Part shown: piece after piece, positions 21,860 through 31,424 of the stretch | How positions within the stretch are numbered: the first letter of the stretch is position 1 | How the letters are laid out: every line of letters starts with the position of its first letter | DNA from: Ulva prolifera | Taxonomy: Eukaryota; Chlorophyta; Ulvophyceae; Ulvales; Ulvaceae | Length of the DNA: 64,000 nt | Assembly: GCA_023078555.1 (NCBI GenBank) | Contig: CM041201.1 | Span: 5,525,172-5,589,171 of the forward strand | Direction: 5' to 3' | Position numbers and translations under genes: made by a program | Notes under the pieces: model-generated | What the model saw: the letters and a program-made list of their open reading frames with translations, nothing else | Told to the model about the DNA's origin: nothing | The model's database searches: none

Positions 21860-23447
21860 ATGCACGTGCTTTTGATGCATTTCCAAGTTTTGCCGAAACT
21901 AACGAGACCACCACCGCGATACAGCGAGTTCACCCATTTGTCGATCCTGCCTGTGCGACGTGCGAGTAAGTCCTCCGTTCTGTGCTTCATCTTGAATCGT
22001 GCCTTGTTCCCCCGGTGGATTGTACATTGCTGCTGTCTTGTTGGCATTGCCACTCTGCAACGAGCAGCTGTGTCATCGAAAGCTGCTGCGCAAGCCAGTC
22101 GTGGTTGCTGAAGACACGCGCAACACTTTACGAACGCAATTCGGTACAGATCGGTGACGACACTTTCAGCATAAGCTTAACCTGAGGTGTTTCGGCCCGA
22201 ACAAGCACGGCTCCTCATGTTCTGGGCAGCGCCATCCCAACTACGTTCAACACCGCGAACTCGTACACAGCAGACACATCGCCGAATACGTGCTGGTTGT
22301 CGAGCGGGTGCGCGATACGTGTACGCGTCGTTGTGCCGCGCCTTCATTCCGGCCGCGCGGGATTGCCTCACTGACGTTTGGTATGCAAGCAGATGACAGA
22401 ACGGGATTAGTTGAGAGAAAGACGAATGAAACGGAGGTGTCTGTGAGGATCAACATTGACGGGTCAGGACAGTGCTCGGCAAACACGCCTGTGCCCTTTC
22501 TGAATCACATGCTTGACGTGCGCTCCTACTTTGAGGCCCCATGCGCTTCATTTCTACCTAAGCAAGTCTGCACCAAGCATTGTGGTGGCACAAAATCTGC
22601 TATGGCACAAGTATGTGCACTGCTTTGCACCGCATGACGTTGACGGCGTGCACTGCCTTTGCACAGAGGCGCCATCAGCTCATGCTTAGGGATGTGGCAC
22701 ATCAATAGACTATGTGCCTGATTCGCAATTTACTCCCATCACCTATCACATGCGTTTTCCTTCTTGGATATATGTTAAGGCGCTGCATCGGCTCATGGCA
22801 TGCCCATCGTACAGCAAATATCATCTCATGGACTGCTCGACATCAAAATAGATGCAAAGGGAGATACTTGGATTGATGACCACCACACTGTGGAGGATAT
22901 AGCACTTGCCTTCGGTGGTGCGCTGTCACAAGCGCTTGGTGACCGCAGGGGCATCTACCGATTTGGAGACTTTTCAGCTCCCCTAGACGAGGCACTCATT
23001 CATGTCGCCCTGGTGCTCCCCCATGACTTTTGCTTTCTGCTGCATATTGCGTTTGACTGCCGGAGAAATCGTCATAGCCATGTCGGCAGCTCATCATAGC
23101 TACCTGGGTCCTGTGGCAGCGATTGTCAGTTGTCATTTGGTAGTGTAGGCCATCTTGCCGCTGTTCTGCAGGATCTGTCAGGCCGTCCGTATCTGGGCTA
23201 TGATTTGAGAATACCCACCGAGCGAATCGGAAACTTTGACACTCAGATGGTGGAGCACTTCTTTCAATCAATGGCGAATACATCTGGCATGACTCTGCAC
23301 GTACGCCAGCTTGCTGGACATAATTCCCACCACATCGTGGAAGCGACTTTTAAGGCATTTGCACGGGCACTGCGCATGGCCACAGAATCCGATCCACGAC
23401 GTGCTGGTCAAGCAGTGTCCAGCAAGGGTGTTCTGACCCAGGAGTAG
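21860..23447 (+). CDS. HIS3: Imidazoleglycerol-phosphate dehydratase
   Basis: Dehydrates imidazole glycerol phosphate to imidazole acetol phosphate in histidine synthesis; in plants this occurs in the plastid. Three exons are firm: up to 22517, 22815-23012 and 23172-23447, all with phase-0 GT-AG introns. Family landmarks are [16 protein letters not shown], the metal-binding [10 protein letters not shown], a [16 protein letters not shown] segment and [19 protein letters not shown]. The ending SSKGVL is plant-like. Usual FLDHML is FLNHML here (Asp to Asn). The start is uncertain. An ATG at 22383 gives a short N-terminus. Alternatively exon 21860-21965, with a perfect GTAAGT donor and a basic hydroxylated sequence resembling a transit peptide, splices in phase to about 22389. 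A TGTAA, the usual green-algal polyadenylation signal, lies near 23598. Identity is secure; the first exon is inferred. Confidence 0.93.
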
Positions 23448-23822
23448 CTGACTGTCTGGTAGTTTTTCTGCACAGCCTTGCACCTCTGTTTAGATTTGTG
23501 CTAGTGCACAGTGTTCTGAAGATGGTGTTTTGACGTCATACTTGCTGTACCAAGTCCGGCATTGCAGCTACTACACTGTATGTGCGAGATGCACCTGATG
23601 TAACCCATGTGCTTACAGCGTGATCTGGTCAGGCTGTCCCTGTTAATTTTGTGTCATCACTGCTATGCTATATTTCAAACGCTTCATCAGCATGACATGT
23701 CGGTTTATATTTGTGTTTTATGTCCTCTTGCTATCTGCAATAAAACAGCTGTGGATCCCATCACACGAATTGCCTGCTCATGCCGCGGACTGATTCAACT
23801 TGAAAACATGTAGTACAGAAGA

Positions 23823-25559
23823 TTACTTAATTGAGTGCCGTGTGCATGGCGGCAACGCACATGTAAGATTCGTACGCTGCTTGAAGCTCAAGCCACATCT
23901 CTGCATTGTAAGCTGACACAGCTTTGTCATCCGTGGCAAACATTGGAGCAGCTCATGCACGGCAGAGTTTCCTACATCCTCATCGCTCACACCGAGCACT
24001 CTTAGCACCGGCAGCTGGCCAGCCACCTGCATAACCTCGGCCCAGCACTGTTGCCCCAGGCCAGTGCCCCCAAGAAGCAATTGCTGCAGACCCTGGCACT
24101 GACGTAGGCTGGTTGCGAGCACGCCCGTGGACATGTAGCCAAGCTGAAGGCCATGCCAGCGAAGCTGCTGCAGCCGCTGCAAGCCCTGAAGCGCTTGCGC
24201 TACTACAGCACCGCCCATAATCCCAGCCTGCACTGTCTCAATCACCAGGACTTCCAACGCCTGGCAGGATGCGATCCAGGAACCGAATGCACTGACACCC
24301 TTCTGGCTGCCATCTACGCCTTTCAAAGCCAGCTTCGTTAGCGCAAGCAGCTTGGGTCCCTCGATCAGCAGCTTCACGGTGTCATCGCAGAGGCTCACTC
24401 TGGACAGTGTTAAGCGTTGCAGCCGCTGCAGCGGCTTCTGGCTCGTTGTGCAGACTGGGACAAAGCTCATCAGCGGCAGTGGCTGTGTGAACCCGAGCAT
24501 GATCTCTTGCAATGAGTGGCACTGGGTCAGGCAGGATTGCAGTGTTCTGAGCACGGGCTGCGCTTTGCTCACCTTGGACATGTGGAACTTGACCAGGCCC
24601 AGCTGACATTTCTGGAGCTCACACAGCAGACACAGCTGCGCCTTCGTGACGGCCTGCATGTCTCTCAGGTACAGGTGTTTCAACCGGAATAGCTGCAGGA
24701 CCCCTCGGCCCAAAGCATGCCCAGGCAGGCGCAGACTGTTCTCTGAGAAGTCCAGGCGGCTCAGCGTGGAGAGACAGGCGATACTGATTCCTGGATCTCC
24801 CCACGCCCAATCATCCCCAAGCTCCAGTGAGCAACCACGCAGCACCAACGACCGCAACGGCAGGCCGACCAGAGATGGCATTAAAACTTGAAGGCCCGAA
24901 TTCGTCAGAGGGTTGTGTGCAAACGATAGGAGCTGGAGTGCAGATAGATGTCGCAGCCCCTCCGCTAGCACGGCCAGCTCAACACCGTGCTGTGCAGGAG
25001 CATTCTCGCAACCATTCAGGCCACACATGCTCAGGGTGAGCGAGCGAAGCTTGATCATTGTATGCACACAGCGCAGAATGCAGGCCCCGCTTCCCAGGAT
25101 AGCGCAGTTGCTTACTTCTAAGTGGGTGAGCCCAGGGAGACGGAGCACCGTTGGAAAGGTCATTTCATGATTCTCCTCGTATGAATTCAGCGCCACTCTC
25201 GAAATTTTCAGAGAAACAAGTTTTGGAAGCGTCGAAATGTGGCCTAGCGCGCAATGCAGAGCTGAGTGGTCGCAGATATTCTCAGAGACTGGATCATGAC
25301 CCCGGGGCGCAAAGAATATATTTTGTAGAATCACGTCTGTGAGATGGAGACACCCGGACCCTGCAGCAGCTGCACAGGCAGCCGCTGCCTCTGCACTCAT
25401 GTCCGAGATGCGGAGGGAGCAGCAGCGGTCGACGGCGGGGTCATGTGCACGGATGGCCAGGGGCCGCAACGACGGCGGCAGGCTCAGCAAAACAGTTGCC
25501 AGCGGCAGCGCCGAGGCATCACCCGAGCCTTGAGCCGGTCGCCTGCCAGCGGGGCGCAT
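23823..25559 (-). CDS. Leucine-rich-repeat protein, ribonuclease-inhibitor-like
   Basis: A single uninterrupted frame of 578 codons from the ATG at 25559. The frame stays open upstream to 25697 but begins there with TTG. From about residue 75 to the end it is built of irregular 25-30-residue LRRs with the L-x-x-L-x-L pattern: LPKLVSLKISRVAL, LPGLTHLEVSNCAI, MIKLRSLTLSMCGL, LSALQLLSFAHNPL, LPLRSLVLRGCSL, LSTLSRLDFSENSL and LRQCQGLQQLLLGGTGL. Repeat style resembles RNI-like LRRs, which form horseshoe protein-binding surfaces. No kinase, TIR, NB-ARC or F-box domain and no membrane segment downstream of the start are visible. The partner and process are unknown. It is unusual here in having no intron. 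Confidence 0.8.
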   Translation of the reverse strand: MRPAGRRPAQGSGDASALPLATVLLSLPPSLRPLAIRAHDPAVDRCCSLRISDMSAEAAAACAAAAGSGCLHLTDVILQNIFFAPRGHDPVSENICDHSALHCALGHISTLPKLVSLKISRVALNSYEENHEMTFPTVLRLPGLTHLEVSNCAILGSGACILRCVHTMIKLRSLTLSMCGLNGCENAPAQHGVELAVLAEGLRHLSALQLLSFAHNPLTNSGLQVLMPSLVGLPLRSLVLRGCSLELGDDWAWGDPGISIACLSTLSRLDFSENSLRLPGHALGRGVLQLFRLKHLYLRDMQAVTKAQLCLLCELQKCQLGLVKFHMSKVSKAQPVLRTLQSCLTQCHSLQEIMLGFTQPLPLMSFVPVCTTSQKPLQRLQRLTLSRVSLCDDTVKLLIEGPKLLALTKLALKGVDGSQKGVSAFGSWIASCQALEVLVIETVQAGIMGGAVVAQALQGLQRLQQLRWHGLQLGYMSTGVLATSLRQCQGLQQLLLGGTGLGQQCWAEVMQVAGQLPVLRVLGVSDEDVGNSAVHELLQCLPRMTKLCQLTMQRCGLSFKQRTNLTCALPPCTRHSIK

Positions 25560-25963
25560 TGTAAACATAGCACCAAGAATGAGCATTGCAAAGGCACTGG
25601 GGATGCTTTGAAGGACCTGCACATGCGTGGGCATCAGACTCTTGTGCCTCCACAGGTGTAAAAGGATTGGCGCATACCAACTGGGGCACTGACACAAGCA
25701 TACTGCATTGATTGATGCATAGCAGAAGCAGATTTACACGACGGGTCGGTCTTCTTACACCACATTGTGCCTACTTAGATGCACCAACTGCATTCACAAT
25801 GATAGCATGAGATGGGCTTCCCGCCGAAGCATGCACACGTGGGCCCATGACCATGGCGGTTTCGCATGCATACGTCATGGTGTGCAGGCAATGTTCACTG
25901 CACCCTGTTGTGTATGTACATTCGTGAGCATGATCGCAAGTTACAACAACAACGACAATGCCT

Positions 25964-26918
25964 CTAGAAATGCACCACCATGCAGAGCATGCACCTACAG
26001 ACAGATGATATACGTCCGAAATGTGCTTGCCCTCGCCTGTCAAGAGCATCAAGGTTGGGGCTGACACAATGGCAGAAGGGGCGCACTGCAACGACAACAT
26101 CAGGATGTCGCAAATGTGGGCTTGGTTTGCCACGCCCAACGGTTTCATGATGTGGCTTTCCAGAAGAGGTGAGCTGCAGCGCGAGCTGTCTGCAAGCTGA
26201 GCTGACGGTTGCAGGGTCAGCAAGAAAGTCCGCAACCTGCAAAACACGGTCTATGTGCATCCTGACCTGTCCGATCTGGCAGAAACTTTCACTCTTCAGC
26301 AGTCTCTGCTGGCGGTCAAGAGTATATATTGTTCACAGTGACGCGTGAGGTCCTGCGCTGGACATTTATGAAGCACACATTTCCTTTGTGTCTGAACCAC
26401 AACTGTACATTCCTGCTATGCCATATCTCGTCACTTAACATTGGCTTTTCGAATCTGCCCCCCCCCCCCGCTGCATCAGACTGTGACCAGGGCCCCAGTT
26501 GCGGCTTCCTTCCGAGCAATGGAAAATTGAAGTTTTCAACGTCAGCGGGGCAGTTGTGCCGTGCCTGCAGAACTTGCAAAAGCTCCCGGACGGGCAGCTG
26601 GTCGGGCTTGTCGCTGTCTCCAGGCGTTCCGCTGACGAAGCTCAGCCAAGCCCGCACCCAGGCAAACGGCAAAGGAATCGATAATTCTGCGTCAGAACTG
26701 TCGAAGATGGTCTGTAGACAGGTGCTAAGAGATATCGTGGCCACTGGGATGACTAGCTGACAACCGTCTGCGGATACGGCACGAAAGCTCTCCAGACCCC
26801 GCATGAGCACTGTATACGATCTCACGTCCCGATGCACGAGGTTTCGCATGATACCATGCATTCGCTGACCAACGTCTGTCCCGGCCCCTGTGGAAGCCGT
26901 GTCAGGTGTGTTGGCCAT
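25964..26918 (-). CDS. BTB/POZ-like protein
   Basis: Exon 1 runs 26918-26574 from an ATG (MANTPDTASTG); exon 2 begins at 26236. Joining them in phase gives the segment VRELLQVADFLADPATVSSA, typical of the C-terminal helices of BTB/POZ folds. Upstream, FRAVSADGCQLVIPVATIS and a run of acidic then hydrophobic residues (DSSDAELSIPLPF) fit the beta-strand/helix order of the fold. BTB proteins often recruit Cullin-3 ubiquitin ligases. The open frame of exon 2 continues to a stop at 25964, but its last third is Cys/His-rich and may include an unspliced intron. About 205 residues. No second domain (Kelch, MATH, ankyrin) is seen. Confidence 0.5.
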
Positions 26919-27680
26919 CCAGACAGCGTTGTGTCGACCCGAAGCAACGTTTCAAAACTCAAGCACAGACTCTAAACAACGGGAGCGGTATCTGCTAGCA
27001 TTGACAATAGCTGGAACTGAGACAGCAGAGACATACAGCGATGCTTTAGACATGTGCATGCTGGAAGACCGTGATCACAACGGTGAACCAACAGTCGACG
27101 TCACATCTGCGATCGCGAACATTCGCATATGCACCGGCGCTACTAGGTCAGCGCTGTCCGTAGCTGGTTGCAGTACATTGGGCCATGACTTCTGTGACAC
27201 CAGAGCACATTCCGCTGCCCTCTTGCAACCGAACGAGTGCGTCCCGTGGGTGCTGCACGTTATATATGGCGACCGTTAGCGCGATATCGATGGCATCGAC
27301 ACACGAGACGAGACGGACGACGCGACGCACCAACGCGTTGCAACGATCGCAGTGATGACCGGCAAGCTTCCTATGATTGCGACGTGTAACACGTCGCTTT
27401 CATGGGAAGGACGTGTCGCTCGCACGAGTCCCCTCTACAATGTCATACGGACGCGAAGTGAACACCGCACCGTGACAAGGTCAGCTTTATGGCAAATGTT
27501 GTGCTTTGTGAGTTCACATGTACCCAGCAGTCCGTGGAGTGCGTACACTGCAATGCTACGTGTAATCGGGTATGAGTCAATGACTCACAGTCATACGTAT
27601 ACCGTGACTGACAGAAGACCGTTGCACACCGCTGTCTCTGGTTTTCTGCCAAACTCGTTGTGTTCACATCCAGGTTTGGC
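26919..27680. other. Intergenic region
   Basis: It lies between divergent genes (minus start 26918, plus start 27681) and probably holds both promoters; a TATATA motif is present near 27262. Short open frames have no domains. Confidence 0.4.
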
Positions 27681-28850
27681 ATGACTCAGCAGAGTGAGGC
27701 CGAGCGAGCCCGCCATGCCAGCCCCCAATTCCAGCAGCTTGCTGGCTTGCCTGGCACTTGTATGAGTAGCACATGTAAATTATGTGGCAGGTGGGATCCA
27801 TGTGTGGTGCTGTCCACCTCCAAATATGCCCAAAAACTGCGTTTTTCAATTCTCAGTGCAAGGATGTTTGCGGCAGGCCACTGTGACACCCCAGAGTGCA
27901 TTACCACTGATGTTGTGTTGTGAAAATTCGCAGCCTCAAGGCCAAATAACCAACATGCAGCTCGACCAAAATCCGCCCGATCAGCACTTCACATATACCT
28001 CAAGTGATCTCCTGTTCGAATCTGAGCCTCAATCCTTGCACACCAGCTCCAACAGCTATTCTGCGTGTGCTATCGAGCCCGAACATGCGTGTGCTTCACC
28101 ATTTTCGGTGCTGAAAGTTGCTGTGCACTCAGTCTCACAAATCGAATGCATTCACCAGCAGCTTTTTTGCGTGCTTCGCGAATCTGCAATCCAATTGTCA
28201 ACACTGATCTCGTGGAGTGCATGGCGTGGCGGTGTGGTCAGTGGTGTCGCGTGACGCACGCCCCATGCGAGATTCCAACACCCCGAGTTTGGCTGAAAAC
28301 CGGTGGAGTGCCGGCCAGTGTAATATCTAACATCGCACGCACCCTCACTGCCCCTACTCCATGTTCTAACGGTCAATATGGGTCCTATTTGTTTCTTAAT
28401 TTGCCTTTTGAGCGTGGCTCTCGCATTCTCTGATCTCGCTTGGCACCGCCCGGTGTCACTATTCGCGATGGATGGTATGCGGACGCTAAAGTGCACGCCA
28501 CTGCACGAGGTAATAGTTAGAACCTTTTAGATCTAGATGGGGCCATTCATTTTCCTGTTGCAGGTGCCGCCAATGAGGCAGAGGCCGAACGCCCCCGCTT
28601 CAGGTTGTGCGAGATGCAGCACATGTTAGGGGTAGTCATGTTCGCTCGGGGCATGAGAGAAGAAGACATTGTTCCAGCAATTATGACTGGCGAGCTTCCC
28701 AAAAATCGTGGGCGGGTGAAGGCATACGAGAATTTTGAGATGTTGCATGAACAGCTGCTCGAGCAGTGGATGGCAGTGGCTACTGCCATCCACTTCCACT
28801 GCTATTATAGTCATATTACCTATCACCACAAGCAAATCTACTCGGTGTGA
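27681..28850 (+). CDS. Unrecognised spliced gene
   Basis: Exon 1 starts with ATG at 27681 (MTQQSEAERARHASPQFQQL) and ends at 27759 before GTATGAG. A middle exon of uncertain start, rich in Gln, Ser and Asp, ends at 28231 before GTGTGG. It joins in phase, across a 332-bp intron, an exon from 28564 reading AANEAEAERPRFRLCEMQHM and then a helical acidic/basic stretch (ARGMREEDIVPAIMTGELPK). The C-terminus around 28765-28850 runs through a perfect palindrome and may be aberrant. No known domain is visible; about 300 residues. Confidence 0.45.
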
Positions 28851-28937
28851 GGGGCCAGGTGCATACGTGCCACTAGCACTCCTACGCATGAAGCCTATGG
28901 GGAACTCTGGAAGCATGCAAGCATCAGGACATTGCAT
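28626..28937 (-). pseudogene. PD-(D/E)XK-like ORF fragment
   Basis: The minus-strand frame contains HRVDLLVVIGNMTIIAVEVD followed by GSSH. This Asp...Glu-Val-Asp-Gly pattern is the signature of the Vsr/DUF559/RAP-like restriction-endonuclease fold, in which Asp and Glu bind the metal. Immediately after it the frame enters a perfect palindrome and then the antisense of the plus-strand gene, so the rest of a domain is missing. An upstream exon-like piece (HDEICRCVAEI) lies at about 28965-28995. It is best read as a truncated or rearranged remnant; a mitochondrial or chloroplast RAP-type protein is an alternative source. Confidence 0.35.
28765..28794. repeat. Perfect 13-bp hairpin palindrome
   Basis: AGTGGATGGCAGT and its exact reverse complement ACTGCCATCCACT are separated by GGCT. 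It sits exactly where two opposite-strand coding-like segments meet, which is how an inverted-repeat rearrangement junction looks. Confidence 0.85.
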
Positions 28938-29200
28938 ACACTATCTCGGCCACGCAACGACATATTTCGTCATGTTGAGTATGATTACAACCAGGCCCAT
29001 GAAGAGGGCAGCCTCTAGGCTGTCGTCTACCTGGCCTCCACGTGCCTAGATAACACACTTTGCCATCTACACACCCATCGGCAGACAAAGCTGGGACTAC
29101 TAGTATAGTATACCTACTCGCTTCGGGACTACTCTGCCAGAAAGGACCTGCTTCAGCCTCTCTGCTTGCATCTGTAAGACATACCTGCAAAGTGATGCTA

Positions 29201-29570
29201 GTCATGTGAGCAGCAAGGAGCAGAGCTGATGAATGCTGTGGCTTGTGCCAACAGCATTGCAAGCATGAGCTGCTGCCACATGCACAAGTCAACAGCAGCA
29301 TGCTGCCACATAGTGGCACACAGACAATGAGACTGTGCAGCTGCAAGTGTAGTCATGTGAGCAGCAAGGAGCAGAGCTGATGAATGCTGTGGCTTGTGCC
29401 AACAGCATTGCAAGCATGAGTTGCTGCCACATGCACAAGTTAACAGCAGCATGCTGCCACATAGTGGCACACAGACAATGAGACTGTGCAGCTGCAAGTG
29501 TAGTCATGTGAGCAGCAAGGAGCAGAGCTGATGAATGCTGTGGCTTGTGCCAACAGCATTGCAAGCATGA
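29201..29570. repeat. 151-bp tandem repeat, about 2.5 copies
   Basis: The motif GTCATGTGAGCAGCAAGGAG recurs at 29201, 29352 and 29503, an exact 151-bp period. Copies are nearly identical (a few substitutions, such as GAGCTGC/GAGTTGC). The third copy breaks off at 29570. Internal short inverted pieces such as CAGCAGCATGCTGCC are present. Open frames across it are repeat artefacts. Confidence 0.95.
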
Positions 29571-31424
29571 CATGTTCCTAGCCCCTCCGCCATGCTCCAC
29601 CGCGGTGGCGCTGGCGCTCATGGCGGTACGCTGTAAGACACATGGCATATGATACTACACATGGCATATGATACTCGATGTTTATCTCGGACATTGATCA
29701 GCGCTGTGTGACATGAACGCTCCTGCGCAGCGGCACGCCGATGTTCCCGAGAACATACAGCAGGCCTCGCAGCCTGGAACAATCCACTTGCGAATGAAAT
29801 GTCATCCTAAAAATTTATACGATTGTTGTTGAGCCTATGTAGCTACTGTTTTAGCCAAGGCACTACTCTGTTCCTCTAATATTGCAGTGGCATGTGCCGG
29901 ATCGTCCGCAAGGCTGTGTGTCTGTCGCAATGAGTTGATCTGCTGAAAACATGATCATACACCTGGCACATGTAGCGAATTCTATTTGATCGGGCTTGTC
30001 AGGAACAGAAAATACATGATGCTGGGCCGGCTCCGCACTCCCCCTGTAGCCACTGGAAAAGTTGACTTGATTGGAGTTTAAGAGAGCAGATATTACCCTA
30101 CAATGGGTTGGCATCTCCTGTCGTGCATGCACTGGGGGCGTTGGCGTGCTTGTTTGTTGCCTTGGCGGTGCCACCGGCTACTCCGCGTTTGTCCGCTGCC
30201 TAGATGACCGAATGCATTCGAAGCGTGACCATGGTCACGCTTGCAGAATCCCATCACCTCTTAACATGCGCCTGGCGCGTTTACACCAACGCTTGCATAG
30301 CACCTTGAGATACCAACCACATTGTCTTCATCATGTAGACAAGCTGCTCTTGATTTACTACCTTCCAGCTCCCCCATAGCAGCCTCCTAGCCATTGAGTC
30401 ATTCTTATGATTATCTTCCAACGCCTTGTCTCACCACATGGACCAAATCCTGTTTTTTTTAGCATGCAAATCAGCATGAAAGAGACAAGGAGCGCTTAGC
30501 TCCCCATGCATGCATTCACATGAGACATCCGCAGTCATGCCACGTGTACAGATTACAAAGGAATCGAGTACGCGATGGTGGCGGCTCATTGGGCACGATG
30601 GAAAGATTCTACATAATAACAATGAGGCTGTTCTCGCTGAAGAGGCAGTCACATGTGTTTTACTAGGATAGAGGTACCAGCTGGCGCAGGAAGTGACGTG
30701 CTCGTGATGCAGCAAAATGAAACACTGATGAACTTTTCGAGATCACATGTCACGAGCAGGCATCCGTGGCGGGTGCAAGGACAGTCAGCGGCTACACAAA
30801 CAAGCATCAATCACACGCACTTGTCCTTGAAGTTCTGTGAAGCATACAATCGCGGGTTTTTCGGTTTCGAATTGCCAGCAATTACTTTGACATTTGGTGC
30901 AGCATGTAATTGAGTTCATTGCAAGCGATCCATGCACATTCAAGGCTCATACATACGCATTCATTCAATGGAAAGCTTACATTTAGGCTCTGTTCAGCTG
31001 TGAGTGAGGGTGCACGCTGTGTGTATGTACAACGACTGCTAGATGTTAAGGACCACTGAAATACGAGCTGTCTGTTAAAAGTTCATCCGGCCTGGAGGGT
31101 AATTCACTCACCAAACACCAAATACACTGCATGTACAATGTAACTGCACCAGGCAGTAGCACGCATCATACGCCAGTCTCATGCGTATGACCCTCCGCAC
31201 GATGGATCAGGCATACCGGTAGGTAATCACGAGTTTAGGAATCCGGACAAAGCCAGCTTCAGCACCATGCGTGTTTCACCAAAATAAGCTGCTCATTCTC
31301 GCCACATGTCAATGTGACTGATAATGTTACAGATGTAGTATTAGAATCATAATTCAACAATGATTTATGTATAAATAGTCGACATACGCAGGTCATAATG
31401 CGGCGGATGGATCTGTTGCCACAT
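29571..31424. other. No confident gene
   Basis: This is the downstream side of the large minus-strand gene. A minus-strand frame at 29863-30174 is Ser/Pro/Thr-rich with no domain. Long stretches are AT-richer than the neighbouring genes. Nothing recognisable. Confidence 0.4.

Noticed and set aside
21413-22053. Minus-strand ORFs of 157 and 114 codons
   Set aside because: They cannot be joined in phase and overlap, antisense, the likely first exon of the histidine gene.
26459-26471. Run of C residues as a possible regulatory element
   Set aside because: A simple homopolymer inside or next to the BTB-like gene's intron; nothing links it to function.
29198-29648. Minus-strand ORFs with repeated Cys/His/Ala-rich blocks
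   Set aside because: Products of the 151-bp tandem repeat.
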